From NCBI GenBank assembly GCA_030490835.1, contig CM059973.1:49418008-49482007 (forward strand): DNA of 64,000 nt, written 5' to 3'. Made by a program: the position numbers and the translations under genes. The notes under the pieces are model-generated. The model ran no database searches, was not told the DNA's origin, and was given only the letters and a program-made list of their open reading frames with translations. Shown piece by piece: positions 1 through 9,715 of this stretch (position 1 is its first letter; each line of letters begins with the position of its first letter). Source of the stretch: Annona cherimola. Taxonomy: Eukaryota; Streptophyta; Magnoliopsida; Magnoliales; Annonaceae.

Positions 1-185
1 CGAATTATTTTACCATTCTCATCCAAACCAGAAAACTAGCCTCGTTTCTGGTTTAGTGGTTTACACCCGCTTTTGTGCTTGGCCTAGGCAACCCTCCCCA
101 TCTTAAAATGCACACCCTCACCATCCCCACATCCCTCCTTTTCTCTCCCTCCTCTCTCCTTTATAGCTCCATTCCTCTCAAAAAC
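1..185 (+). other. Upstream flank of a GRF gene fragment
   Basis: CT-rich sequence runs directly up to the ATG at 186. The tract at about 115-180 is strongly pyrimidine-rich, as in many plant 5' leaders. It is probably the old promoter or 5' UTR of the adjoining GRF fragment, copied or left with it. No clear TATA box was found, although tttatag at about 159 is a weak candidate. Confidence 0.3.
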
Positions 186-395
186 ATGGACTTCGGGGTG
201 GTTGTGGGTTTGGAGGGGAACGAAGCTGCTGATGCTGGAGGCGGGCTGCTTAAGCAAGGGAGAAGTGGCGCAGCCAAAGGGTCATCTGCTGAGATCTAAA
301 TCACTATTTTTGGATGGAGTGCAGCAGCAGCAAATGCTTAGCTTCACTTCTTCACCCAAAGCTGATGGTTTCGGATGGCAGAAAATTATGTAACG
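186..395 (+). pseudogene. Truncated, frameshifted 5' fragment of a growth-regulating factor (GRF) gene
   Basis: The ATG at 186 opens a frame beginning MDFGVVVGLEG, then a short GLLKQGRSG block, and stops at 297-299. The continuing similarity then lies in the +1 frame: LLRSKSLFLDG followed by QQQQMLSF and SSPKAD, stopping at 393. Both blocks resemble the N-terminal leader of plant GRF1/2-type transcription factors, where an LKQERSG-like stretch precedes an LLRS...MLSFSS stretch before the QLQ domain. The QLQ (GIF-binding) and WRC (DNA-binding) domains that define the family are absent, and what follows at 400-600 is not GRF-like. I read it as a gene fragment carrying at least one frameshift and cut off before any functional domain. 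The identification rests on a short, low-complexity leader, so it is moderate. Confidence 0.5.
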
Positions 396-886
396 ATCAT
401 GGCCCAAACTAGCATAAAAAACGAAGGAAAAAAACCACAGAAGCAAGGGAAAAAAACTCACAGAAGTAGGTATATACCTCCTTCGAGGAAATCACGCCAG
501 TCGAAGAGAACCGAAGAAAGATTGATGGAAACGAAATCGAAAAGGATTCCTAAGGCTGGACCGCGGGAGAGAGCAAAAATATAGAGGCCTGCGTCCGATG
601 GATCGAAGTTGCGGATGCTAACTCGGAGGAAGAGCAGAGGGCAGCACCGCAGCAGGAGGCAGGCAGGGAGGTCGAACCGTCGAAGCCAGCGGGCAGCAGG
701 ACTGCAGGAGGCAGGTAGGGATCCAGATCGCCGTCGCTGACACCGACTGAATGCGAGGCAGCGTCGCAGCGACCAGCGAGGCTACGGCGAGGGGTTTCCG
801 CCTTTCCGGTTTCGTGACTCGTTGGGATTTTGGAAACGGGATTAGGGCCAGGGAACTTAGGGCAGAATATAAGATATATATATTAT
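396..886. other. Unassigned flank with a GC-rich island (about 560-830)
   Basis: No convincing protein is encoded here. The part at about 560-830 is far richer in G+C than its surroundings. Read on the minus strand it runs through CT-rich and CCCTAA-like stretches and then has a plausible splice donor (GAG|GTATATACC, near 470-480). That would fit a reverse-strand 5' UTR with its first intron, or the 5' end of a transposon. The candidate transcript would point left, back over the GRF fragment. Nothing confirms transcription. Confidence 0.25.
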
Positions 887-1565
887 TGTTGGTCCCGAGT
901 TAATGGCAATTACACAAGAGGGGAGGGGTGAATTGGGTATTTAAAAATTTTAAACTTAAACAGAAACTTTACCCTGGATTAATCTAGTCCCCTTTATGAA
1001 GAAACAGAATGGAAAGCAATATAGTGTAGAGAGCAGAAATAAACATCAACACACAGGATTTTATAGTGGTTCGGGCAACCTCCCTACTCCACTCTTCCAA
1101 GCTCACACCTCTTGTGACTTGGGTTCCACTATGTATTCCGCGAATACAACTAGAGTCTCCACTCTCTTCTAGATTCTAGCTCTAGGGGGCATATACAACC
1201 AGAGCCTCCGCTCACTTCTAGATTCTAGCTCTATGGGGCATCAACAATACACAGCACAAGTAGGTGACGAGTTTCACTCCAATCACACACTACTTTGCTT
1301 ACACTTGTTCTTAGCTACCCAAGCTAAAATAAGTTCAATACAACAATAAGAATAAAAGAAAGTTTCTACACGTTACTGTTGTGTAGAGGCAGTTTTGACG
1401 CAGAAAAGAACTTGTATAGCAGTGTTGATGATTCAATAAGAAGCTCTTGCCAGTTTGAACTTGGAGTTCTTCTTCTTTATGATGGCTTGATCACTTAATG
1501 CTCTTGAAGATAGGAGTTATGCACACTCAATGATTTTCAGCTACCCTTCTCGTTCATATTGAATG

Positions 1566-1574
1566 CCTTTTATA
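1566..1574 (-). promoter_or_regulatory. TATA box of the copia LTR (solo copy 1)
   Basis: The minus strand reads TATAAAAGG. The same position in the other LTR copies reads TATAAAAGA (52174-52182) or TATATAAGG (56982-56990 and 63333-63341). It separates the dyad arrays (upstream, U3) from the R/U5 part that runs left to the LTR end. Confidence 0.55.
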
Positions 1575-1654
1575 ATTGTGGAGGGAATCCAAACGTTTGG
1601 AAGTAGGTGGCGCGCATTTAATGCGCCAACGTTCGAAAATTTTTCAACCGTTTT

Positions 1655-1840
1655 GACCCAAGTCGCAGGTGGAGTCGACTTCGGGTGCGACTTCGCCCAA
1701 GTCGCAGATGGAGTCGACTTCGGGTACGACTTCGCCTGTTCACAACAACTTCAAGTTCCAGTCTGGGTCGACTTGGTCCTCGACTTGACCCAAGTCGCAG
1801 GTGGAGTCGACTTCGGGTGCGACTTCACCTCGGCAGCTTG
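1655..1840. repeat. Promoter-proximal GTCGAC dyad array in the LTR
   Basis: The block repeats short words such as AAGTCGCAGGTGGAGTCGACTTC followed by GGGTGCGACTTC. Each contains AAGTCG and its complement CGACTT, giving overlapping dyads. It lies about 80-270 bp upstream of the LTR TATA box. Equivalent blocks sit at 52262-52420, 57065-57215 and 63420-63562. Confidence 0.7.
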
Positions 1841-2144
1841 CTTGATGAACTTGAAATCCTTGGAATGCCTTGCTTGCTTGGATCTCTTCATGTTTGGTTG
1901 TTCTTCCTTTGATTATACTTAAGATTCTTTAATTCTTCTATCTTAAAGAACATTTTACTCCATGTCTTGAGTCTTGTGTCTTTGAGTATTGGAATGCATA
2001 AGAGAGGTCCAAATGCATAATCTTGATTCTTCGTGAGAAATATGCAGCTTTGCTTTGGTCTTCACTTGATCCTCATTTGATCTTCATTTCTTTTGAATCT
2101 CTTGAATCTATCATTGAGTTATCTTGATCTGCATGTTTCCGTAT

Positions 2145-2590
2145 TGAAGTCGAAGTCGGAGTCGACTTGATCTGCGACTTCACCCAAGTCGCATGCGGAT
2201 TCGACTTGGGATGCGACTTCGGCAGCCCTTGTTCTCGGTTTCAATTTTGGACAGAAATGACGCCTCCAAGTCGCGACTGGAGTCGACTTGGTCTGCGACT
2301 TCACCTCAAGTCGCAAGCGGAGTCAACTTGGGATGCGACTTCGGTAGTCATTGTTCTCGATTTCAACTCTGGAAGGAAATGACATTTCGAAGTCGATGCT
2401 GGATTCGACTTGGTCTGCGACTTCACCCAAGTCGCAAGCGGAGTCGACTTGGGATGCGACTTCGGCACCTCTCATTCTCGATTTCAACTCTGGAAGGGAA
2501 TGACGTCTTGAAGTCGCTTCTTGAGTCGACTTTGGGATCGACTTGGCCTAAGTCGAAGCCTGAGTCGACTTGAAAATCGACTTGACTTGC
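2145..2590. repeat. Distal GTCGAC dyad array in the LTR
   Basis: This is a second, longer run of the same words (GGAGTCGACTTGG, GATGCGACTTCGGC and variants). Equivalent blocks are at about 52725-53010, 57545-57875 and 63895 to the window end. The copy here has one more sub-repeat than the 57545 copy, so the array changes length between copies. Confidence 0.7.
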
Positions 2591-2740
2591 CATGCTTTAT
2601 AATCTTCAAATTTATAACCTTAAGTCATTTTCACAAACATGTTAGTAACCAAAACTTACTCAAATTGATTTGTTAATCATCAAAACATAGACTTGACTTA
2701 TTTTTCACATGTTTCCAATATATATATATATATTATATGC

Positions 2741-2922
2741 AATCCGGGTCGGTTCTAGGTACCCGGCACCTGGAACCGACCCTACCCAAATTCCTATGGG
2801 TATTTCAGAACCGGAACCGAACCGACCCGACCCGGTGGGTAGAAAAATCGAAACCAAACTGACCCTATTTAGGGTACCCATCGGGTCGACCCGTGGGTAC
2901 CCGGACTGACTTGCACCCCTAA
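2741..2922. mobile_element. GGGTACCC/GGGTCGAC-rich transposon terminal segment (hAT-like)
   Basis: A block of degenerate GGGT, ACCC and CCGACCC words ends in TTGCACCCCTAA. Its complement starts TTAGGGGTGCAAG, like the ends of many plant hAT elements, whose subterminal regions have this composition. There is no partner end or transposase nearby, and the left side abuts the TA run at the solo LTR. The class is inferred from composition and one terminus only. Confidence 0.4.
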
Positions 2923-3054
2923 TTTATATGTTAAATACACTTAAACAAATGAGTGTATAAAAAAAAAAGCAAAAATAAAGTGTTGTAAATGAGTTTTTTG
3001 AGATAGATTAAGTGAGACATTTGCTTAGCTCAGACTAACAGAATCATTTCTTAT
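2923..3054 (+). mobile_element. Right arm of a fold-back MITE (partial copy)
   Basis: It matches the right arm of the complete fold-back at 15845-16231 through TTAAATACACTTA, the purine-rich AAAAAGCAAAAATAAAG stretch, AAATGAGTTTTTTGAG and GAGACATTTGCTT. The left arm is missing, and its place is taken by the GGGTACCC-rich segment. Confidence 0.6.
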
Positions 3055-3100
3055 GTTTGTTTACCTCAAAAAAATTTCAAAAAAAAACTTTTTAATTTAA

Positions 3101-3345
3101 GGTATTTGTTAACACAAAAAACTTTTCACTTTTCACAACTACCTTATTTTAAAATTATTTCTTCACTTAACTATCATACTTTTTAATAATTTCTACAATT
3201 ACCCATATATCTAACTTATCTATTTTAACTTTATTTTCCTTACTTCTTATCATTACCCATATCATATCACATTATTTTTTCTCATTTCAAAAGATTTTAC
3301 ATCAAAATTTTTTTATCAAAAATTTTATCATTTTCCAAATATATC
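3101..3345 (-). mobile_element. MITE family M, copy 1 (reverse, first of a tandem pair)
   Basis: It reads GGTATTTGTTAACA to CCAAATATATCC and is the reverse complement of the family seen at 9989, 11207 and 42510. The shared internal words are AAACTTTTCATCAAAA-like ends and ATTTCTACACAACTACC- and TATTTTAACTTTAT-like cores. It has no coding capacity. Its family's ends (GGGTGTGTTTGG...CCAAACACACC) fit a non-autonomous DIRS-free DNA transposon; I could not assign the superfamily. Confidence 0.6.
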
Positions 3346-3600
3346 CTAAAACTTTTCATTCTCCATAGCTCTCCTATTTTTTAATCATTTTTATACGACT
3401 TCCTTTATAGCTAACCTATTTTTTACTACTTTTAATTATTTATGTACCACTATTTATATAATTAAATTATCTATTTTAACTTTATTCTCTTTACTCTTCA
3501 TAATTTCTCTTATCATATTATATTATTTTCTTCCATTTTAATAATTTTTCACGAAAAAACTTTTTATCCAAAAGTTTTATCACTTCCCACACATATTCTT
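3346..3600 (-). mobile_element. MITE family M, copy 2 (reverse, second of a tandem pair)
   Basis: It is joined directly to the previous copy and repeats the same order of words: TAAAACTTTTCATTCTCC, CTATTTTTTAATCATTT, TTTTAACTTTATTCTC, and a terminal AAAAGTTTTATCACTTCCCACACAT. The two copies are clearly diverged, so the dimer is old. Confidence 0.6.
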
Positions 3601-5766
3601 CATCTAAATATAATATGTGTGAGCCACATTAGCAATATTCGTTTGCAGATTAAGGAAAATGGTTAAATCATTCATACACGTATAAGAAATAATAATTTTT
3701 TATAGAATTATTTATTCACACAGTAGTAATATTTTAAATAGTTGAGACGTTGAAAATACTACATGAAAATTGATACTTAGTATAAAATTATTTTTATTAT
3801 ATTGGTTTTACACATTTATAGAAGGCCTACATACAGTTATATTAAACAAATGATAGTTTCCGTGATAATATAAATGATACTAAATATAATATATGAAGAA
3901 AATTTTCCAACAATCATCAAGAGATTAAAAATAAATAGAATTATATGGAAGAGCAGTTTCATGGAAGCGGAACCCTCATAAATATATATTTAATAGCCTA
4001 GACTAATCGAATCTTTGGTTAGCCGAGGCAGAATTGTATATATTTTAAACTTTTCATGAAAATAATCCAAAATATATAATTCAATTATTAAATTATAAAT
4101 ATTTCGCTGAATTTTAAAAATAATAGTTAAGGTCAAAATTAATTAAAATATTGCTAAAATTTGTTATTTTTGAAATCCGAAAAAAAACATGTTTAAAATT
4201 ATAAAATTTTGTGCATAAATTAAATACAATTGGGCTCATATTCTTAAGAAAAAACAAAAGATTATATAAAGAACACCAATGCACAAGGTTAACGGATCAT
4301 ACGTTCGTACTTTTAATACAAAGAAAATTAATAATGATATAATAATGATGTTGAAAATAGGGGTTATTTAATTGCATTTGTTTCTGTATTTTTCACAGAT
4401 TTAGTTTTTCACAGATTTATTTTTTTTACTTTACAACTATTAATTTCATAAAAACATCTATCACCTATAAATTTTACTAATAAATATCCTTCTCATCAAA
4501 ATTAGTGGGCTATAAGCCAGCATATTTCAAAGTATTTAAAAAACTAGAATAGGAATATTAAAAAAAAAAAAATTCTTTGAGTTCAGTCCTTGGCAGAACC
4601 ACATGGGACATTAGCAGTCCCTTCAAACATAGGACAGGGTGGGGCACAGGCCCCCATGCCTACCACTGCACCTCTTGTGTTAGTAATAATAATAAAAAAA
4701 ATTGAATCGGATGAGATTTTTCATTTTGTAAACAATATTTTCAATTTATGATACAATTTTTCAATATTCAATATTAATTTTTATATTTCCAACACCAATT
4801 TTCCCATTTTCAATAAATATAATTACATTATCATCCATCTCCATTTGGATGTGCAACCCGCTAACATAGGTATATGTAGAGTGCACATCCGCTAACATAG
4901 GTATATGTAGAGTAGTGTAAGCGAGAGACCTAGAATTCAAATGTTGGATAGAACCAATGGCGTAATTACCCGGCACCTGAGTATACTTCCGTCAAATTTT
5001 TATCATTTAATATGATGACACGATGAAAGAAATTACACTGTATTTCATTTATTCGTTGCATTCAAAAGTATTGTCATCTCATTTATTCATCTTATTCCAA
5101 CCTCTTGTATGGAGCTGTATATCTAATTAGAGGTTATTTCAAATTAAACGATAATATTTATTTAAAACTAAAAAAATGACATATATGCTCATTTTCAAAG
5201 TTGAATAGTCATATTCACTCGAAATGATTCTGAATTTTAGAATATATAATTTTCAACCACAGTAGCACGTGGTAGGAGCTAAGGGTGGTCACTCGCCCCT
5301 TCAAAATTAAGAATTTATTTTAGCCCCCTTAAAATATTAATATTTTAAAGTAAATAGTTTCTTAAGTCATAAATAAATACAAATTAATGACAATAATAAA
5401 CTGTCATTTTATCCTTCCCACCCGCTTCCCCCTGCAAAGTGGTTTTGAAAATCAGAAATAATAGAATTTAACAAGTATATTTTTTTATTTGAATATAATA
5501 AAAATAAAAGTAAAACAAGAAGCAATATCGCTAGTAACCTACACCGTCATTTTATGGCCTTAATATTTGTGGGTTAGCCACCAAATCCGGCGAAAGATAG
5601 CAGTAGCATTATTTTTCAAACGAGGTTCATAAATTGTGTATTTTTTTTTGCAAAATCAATAATTATAAAGTTAAAAAACTAAAAAATCAAAGTGGATAAA
5701 GAAGGCAACTATAGCGCTAAAAAATCAAAAGAGAATAGTGGAAAAAATTACATGAAGATGTATTTG
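3601..5766. other. AT-rich intergenic DNA with one repeat copy and a short tandem duplication
   Basis: No gene is supported. About 3643-3955 is a copy of a repeat (R3) also found at about 21935-22195 and, reversed, at about 14080-14190. The shared core is GATATTGAAAATACTAC with ATAAATGAT and TTATTAAATTG neighbours. A 31-bp unit containing GCTAACATAGGTATATGTAG is duplicated in tandem at about 4859-4913. The rest shows nothing recognisable. Confidence 0.5.
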
Positions 5767-6108
5767 AAATATGGGTTGAGGGTAAATGCACATGGTGTAT
5801 TTAAACCGCTTTTAAAATTTTGAAATTTTTTTATATAATTGTTAATTTAAGTGTATTTAACATGTATTAAGTTTTACCATTTTTAGAAATTTGTATATAT
5901 ATTTTTTGAATTTTTAAAAATAGTGACATTTTAGTAATAATATTTTTAAATAATTCGAAAAATATCTACAAATCTTCAAAAATGTAAAATTTGATACACA
6001 TGTTAAATTTAATTAAATTAACAATTGTACAAAAAATTTCAAAAAAATTAAAAAAAGATTAAACAGACTCAGGTGTATTGAAGTTAAGTGCACCCCGATT
6101 CACATTAT
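5767..6108. mobile_element. Fold-back MITE, copy 2
   Basis: The left half (GGGTAAATGCACATGGTG through AAGTGTATTTAACATG and TAAGTTTTACCATTTTT) is mirrored by the right half (AAAAATGTAAAATTTGATAC, ACATGTTAAATTTAATT, to AAGTTAAGTGCACCCC). The arms are about 150 bp around a small centre. The core AAGTGTATTTAACAT...AAGTTTTACCATTTTT is shared with the fold-backs at about 11650 and 15845. No coding capacity. Confidence 0.65.
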
Positions 6109-6239
6109 CATGATAATTAAAATACACCTCCATACAAACACATGAAAATAATATGTATTATGAGGTGAGTGCATATTATCATGATCTTTGAAATACATCT
6201 CTCATTAAAATAAATGAAAATAATATATATCATGAGGGA
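6101..6239. repeat. 70-bp tandem duplication
   Basis: Two diverged units begin at 6101 and 6171. Both contain ATTATCATGAT, AAATACA and CATGAAAATAATAT-like words and end ATGAGG. This is a short local duplication next to the fold-back. Confidence 0.5.
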
Positions 6240-7900
6240 AAGCCGAAACTAACCGTCCATACGTGCAAGAGTTGTATTAATTAATTAGAATAGTTCTAAA
6301 TTGGGGCAATCACATGTTAGGTGTGCATGATCACCCGGTAAGTGCCATATTCTTGTGATAAACGGTGGTGAGTAGAAAATGGAAACGCCAAGCAGTGGAC
6401 CCTAGAAATCCACTCGCAATAATAACAAATATGGTTAGGCGTGGATTCTGATTAAATGAAGAGATCTAGGATGATGCAGAAATAAGAAATAAGAGCGAAG
6501 AGGTCGCATGCAGGTGGGAAAGCAATTACCAAAAAATGTTCCATGTAATAAATGCTCGGTTTGGTGCTCTCCTATTCGGGTATCTGTTGGTCAATCAAGG
6601 GATTAGAAATCCTTGGGAGTTAATCTCAACCCCACGTTTTTATTTGCAGTGATCACTTTATAAAATTTGCCGGTTGACCGCATAATTATCTCCATACTCA
6701 TTATTAGAGCTTGATCAATGTTGTGAAGTTAGGTGGATGAATTTTCTGGGTGGGGTTTGAGCTGGGAAGATCCAATAGTTAATTAATTTCATGACAATCC
6801 TATGGTCGTAGTCAATTAATTATTCCAGTGATAGAACAATGTTCCACTAAAATACTCTGGTGGTGGAGAATGAAATCCACGTATTGGCGAGCAGAAAAAT
6901 CACAGTATATAACTTCGGCATATTTCAAATATATTTATAAGCTTTGCTCTAATTTTAAATATATCAACGGGTAATTTATAATTATACCCACATAGTTTGA
7001 TTACAACTCCAAATACAATCATATGATTTCAAAAATTGCAATTATTCATGCATAATTTGACCGCAATTACAAATATATTTATACGGGTATGACATTGTTA
7101 TTCCATCGTCACCACGTGGGTATATTTGCATAGTTTTACAATTTACGTGAATGTATTTATAAAAAAACTAAATATATTTACTTATTTTTAAAACTTCAAA
7201 TATACTTACAGAGTTTTCATATCTTTGTAAATATATCGACTCTATGATAGTGCAATAAGGGCGCCGAACGACATAGGTATATTTGCACTTATGGTCAAAC
7301 TATGTACAATAATTTATAATTTTTGAAACTATGTGATGATATTTGCAATGATAGTTAAACTAAATGAGTGCATTTGCAAATACTCAACATCAACATGTCT
7401 TAATAATTTCAAACATACATGTACCCTTAAGGATATTAATGGAGCATATTTATGGTTGTGAGCAAACCAAGTATAGACATATTAGGGACGAGGTATATTT
7501 GTCATTTCATGTGCATATGAATATAAATAAAATTTTAAACAAATTATATAAGCATATTTGACATTATCAAAATAACCTGGACATATTTGAAACGAGAAAC
7601 AAAACTTGTGAGTATGGTTAAAATTTATCTTAATTTTATTTTGTTTGGCTCAACATTTTTAGTCTTAATTTTGTCTTAATTCCATCAATTAATTTTTTAT
7701 TGTTAAGTTTTATTAAATATAAAGTATAAACTAATAATAATTTCATCAAATATATATTTATTTAACATTTCAAAAAATTACTTCGACTCCAAAATCATTT
7801 GAGAGTAAACATGTTATCATTAGATCTCAAAATAAATATGTTAGATATTAGATATAATATTGTAAGTAAAAAAAAATGATCGATGAAATCATTTTCTAAA
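6240..7900. other. AT-rich intergenic DNA
   Basis: No gene is supported; the small open frame near 7364 has no recognisable content. The stretch at about 6900-7450 repeats loosely related words (GGTATATTTGCA, AAACTATGT, AAATATATTTA) in both orientations, as in the body of an old DNA transposon, but I could not find its ends. Confidence 0.4.
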
Positions 7901-8110
7901 TGCTAAAGGGAATTTAATTCACTTTTGAAGTGGATAATACGGTCTTAAAACCTAAAAGGCTACACTCATTTGGCAGCACCATCGTCAAAAGGGGCTTGAT
8001 TCGGTCGAATCTAATGTAAACAAAATTTAAAATAAAAAAGCCAAGTACTCAATCAAAAATAAAAAAAATAAAAAAGAAGAACCCATCCCTTTGTTTTTTC
8101 TTGGCATTTT

Positions 8111-8116
8111 CACGTG
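8111..8116. promoter_or_regulatory. G-box in the HAT14-like promoter
   Basis: CACGTG lies 138 bp upstream of the start codon and 70 bp upstream of the TATA box. It is the core site for bZIP and bHLH factors, including the PIF class, which is relevant because HD-Zip II genes take part in shade responses in other plants. A hexamer can occur by chance. Confidence 0.4.
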
Positions 8117-8185
8117 TGCTTGTCAACTTGGAATGGTCGGTCAAACTCGTTTCCCACAAGAGAGAGATTAGGTCGGATGAGAGTC

Positions 8186-8194
8186 TATAAAAAG
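8186..8194 (+). promoter_or_regulatory. TATA box of the HAT14-like gene
   Basis: TATAAAAAG is preceded by TC. Transcription would then begin about 30 bases downstream, leaving a short CT-rich leader (about 8215-8253) with no upstream ATG before the start at 8254. Confidence 0.65.
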
Positions 8195-8253
8195 CCTGCC
8201 CTTTTCTCTGTCTCCGAACCTCTTTTCTCCTCTCCTCCTCCTCTCTCCGTGAG

Positions 8254-9715
8254 ATGGAGTTGGGTTTGAGCCTTGGAGAAGCCCCAAAGCCCTTCTCTTT
8301 CATGGACAAAGCCAGCAGCAGCAGCAGCAGCAGGAGCAGCAACCGATTCTGCATGGCGTTGGGGGTGGGACCAGCCGCCACCGGCACCGGCACCGGCACC
8401 GGCAGAGACGACGACGATGACAGAGAAACAGAGCGCAGGTCGGCCTCTGTTACCGCCGCGGCAACAGAGGAAGACAGAGACGAGAGACCACCGGTTCAAC
8501 TGGACCTCCTCCCTCTCGTCCCCGTCCCTCGCCACCCTCCTCTTCTTGCCTTCCCATGGCCTGCAGACCACGGTAAGCCACGAATCCCATCCTTTTTCCT
8601 CCCTGTTTCTGCGTCCAGGCCCAGAAAACCTGATTTGCCTCCGTGTTTCTTCTTTCTCCTGCATTGAAGCCGGGAATTCCGAGGCCGGTTCTTCCTCGCA
8701 CATAGCGAATGCCCGCGGCTTCGACGTTAACCGCCTGCCGTCGGCTGACGATCACGAAGACGCGGCTCCGGCCACAGTCGATTCCCCCAACAGCGCCGTC
8801 TCCTCTTTCCAGATGGATTTCTCAATCTACCGCAGCGGCAGCAAGAGAGACGCAGAAACGGCGGCGAACGAGGCGGACGCGGAGAGGGCTTCTTCGAGGG
8901 CCAGTGACGAAGAGGAGAACGGCATGACGAGGAAGAAGCTCAGGCTCTCCAAAGAGCAGTCGGCGTTTCTCGAAGAAAGCTTCAAAGAACACAACACCCT
9001 CAATCCAGTAAGTTTTTTTTTTTTTTTTTTTAAAAAAATCCTTTAATCCGAAAAAAATCTACCAAGTGGGCGAAGATCAATTCCTAAAATCTTTGCCTTT
9101 TTCTTTTCGCCTCTTTCATATTCTGTGGCTGCAGAAACAGAAACTTGCGCTCGCCAAACAGCTGAATCTCCGCCCACGGCAAGTTGAAGTCTGGTTTCAA
9201 AACAGAAGAGCAAGGTATTTCTCTCCCGGAAAACAGGTCCCACAGTCCGCTGATCCGGACCGTTGGATCCCATCATCGGGGTGGGGGAAGACACCCCAAT
9301 AATCATTTCCTTTCGTTCAATCCGAACCGTTTATTCCTCTTCTTCATCATCATCGTCTTTTTTCTTTGTGAACAGGACGAAACTGAAGCAGACGGAAGTA
9401 GACTGCGAGTATCTGAAACGCTGCTGCGAGACGCTGACTGAGGAGAATCGGCGGCTACAGAAGGAGCTGCAGGAATTGCGGGCTCTGAAGACATCCCATC
9501 CCTTTTACATGCAGCTGCCGGCGACCACTCTCACCATGTGCCCGTCCTGCGAGCGCGTGGCAGCCACCACAACCACGACCGCCGCCGCCGCCGCCGCCTC
9601 CACCTCCGCTGCCGCCGACGTAGCCTCCGCAAAGCCTGCCGGATTTCAGGGCCTTGCAAAACCCCGCTTCTACCCCTTTTCTCAGCCCCACCAGCCGCCG
9701 TCAGCAGCCTCTTAG
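8254..9715 (+). CDS. HAT14: HD-Zip class II transcription factor, HAT14-like; four exons, 358 residues
   Basis: Exons are 8254-8572, 8670-9007, 9135-9214 and 9376-9715; all three introns (97, 127 and 161 bp) are GT-AG, in phases 1, 0 and 2, and the frame is open throughout. The protein starts MELGLSLGE, an LxLxL EAR-type repression motif (residues 3-7), with a second LDLLPL motif at 83-88. A Ser run and a Gly-Thr repeat follow the N terminus. The homeodomain spans about 193-250, with WFQNRRAR at 239-246. The leucine zipper follows directly, with Leu 259, 266, 273 and 280. CPSCE, the class II redox motif, is at 301-305. HD-Zip II proteins bind CAATNATTG-type sites as dimers in the nucleus and usually repress, with roles in shade response and leaf polarity. 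The motif order and N terminus fit the HAT14 clade. An alternative in-frame acceptor for intron 1 (AG at 8617-8618) would add 17 residues. This is the only intact host gene here. Confidence 0.93.

Larger units (their letters stand above)
887..2720 (-). mobile_element. Solo LTR of the copia family also found at 51531, 56349 and 62699
   Basis: It starts TGTTGGTCCCGAG like the other three copies and can be followed to the CTTATTTTTCACATG...CCAATA end, where the others end CTAACA or CCAACA. No gag-pol lies on either side, so it is a solo LTR. It is oriented like the full element, with transcription to the left. The right terminal CA has decayed to TA and merges with a (TA)n run, so no clean target-site duplication is visible. 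The TATA box (TATAAAAGG on the minus strand) is at 1566-1574. Two arrays of GTCGAC-type dyads occupy about 1655-1840 and 2145-2590. The small open frames across the arrays are by-products of the repeat. Confidence 0.85.

Noticed and set aside
1563..2573. Open frames with repeated peptides (VDFGCDF-like and similar) in the copia LTRs, also at 57557-57893 and 63776-63994
   Set aside because: They translate the GTCGAC array of a non-coding LTR, occur on both strands, and differ between copies; no start or conservation supports a protein.
887..2720. A clear target-site duplication for the first solo LTR
   Set aside because: The flanks are TA-rich (ATTAT on the left, TATAT on the right) and the right terminus is mutated, so any match would be meaningless.
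8049..8755. Long reverse-strand open frames over HAT14-like exon 1
   Set aside because: They mirror the GC-rich exon, show no homology, and conflict with a fully consistent plus-strand gene model.
8273..9046. A single 257-codon frame reading through HAT14-like intron 1 and into intron 2
   Set aside because: Its first part is out of frame with the MELGLSLGE start and its last residues are translated intron; GT-AG splicing gives the complete HD-Zip protein instead.
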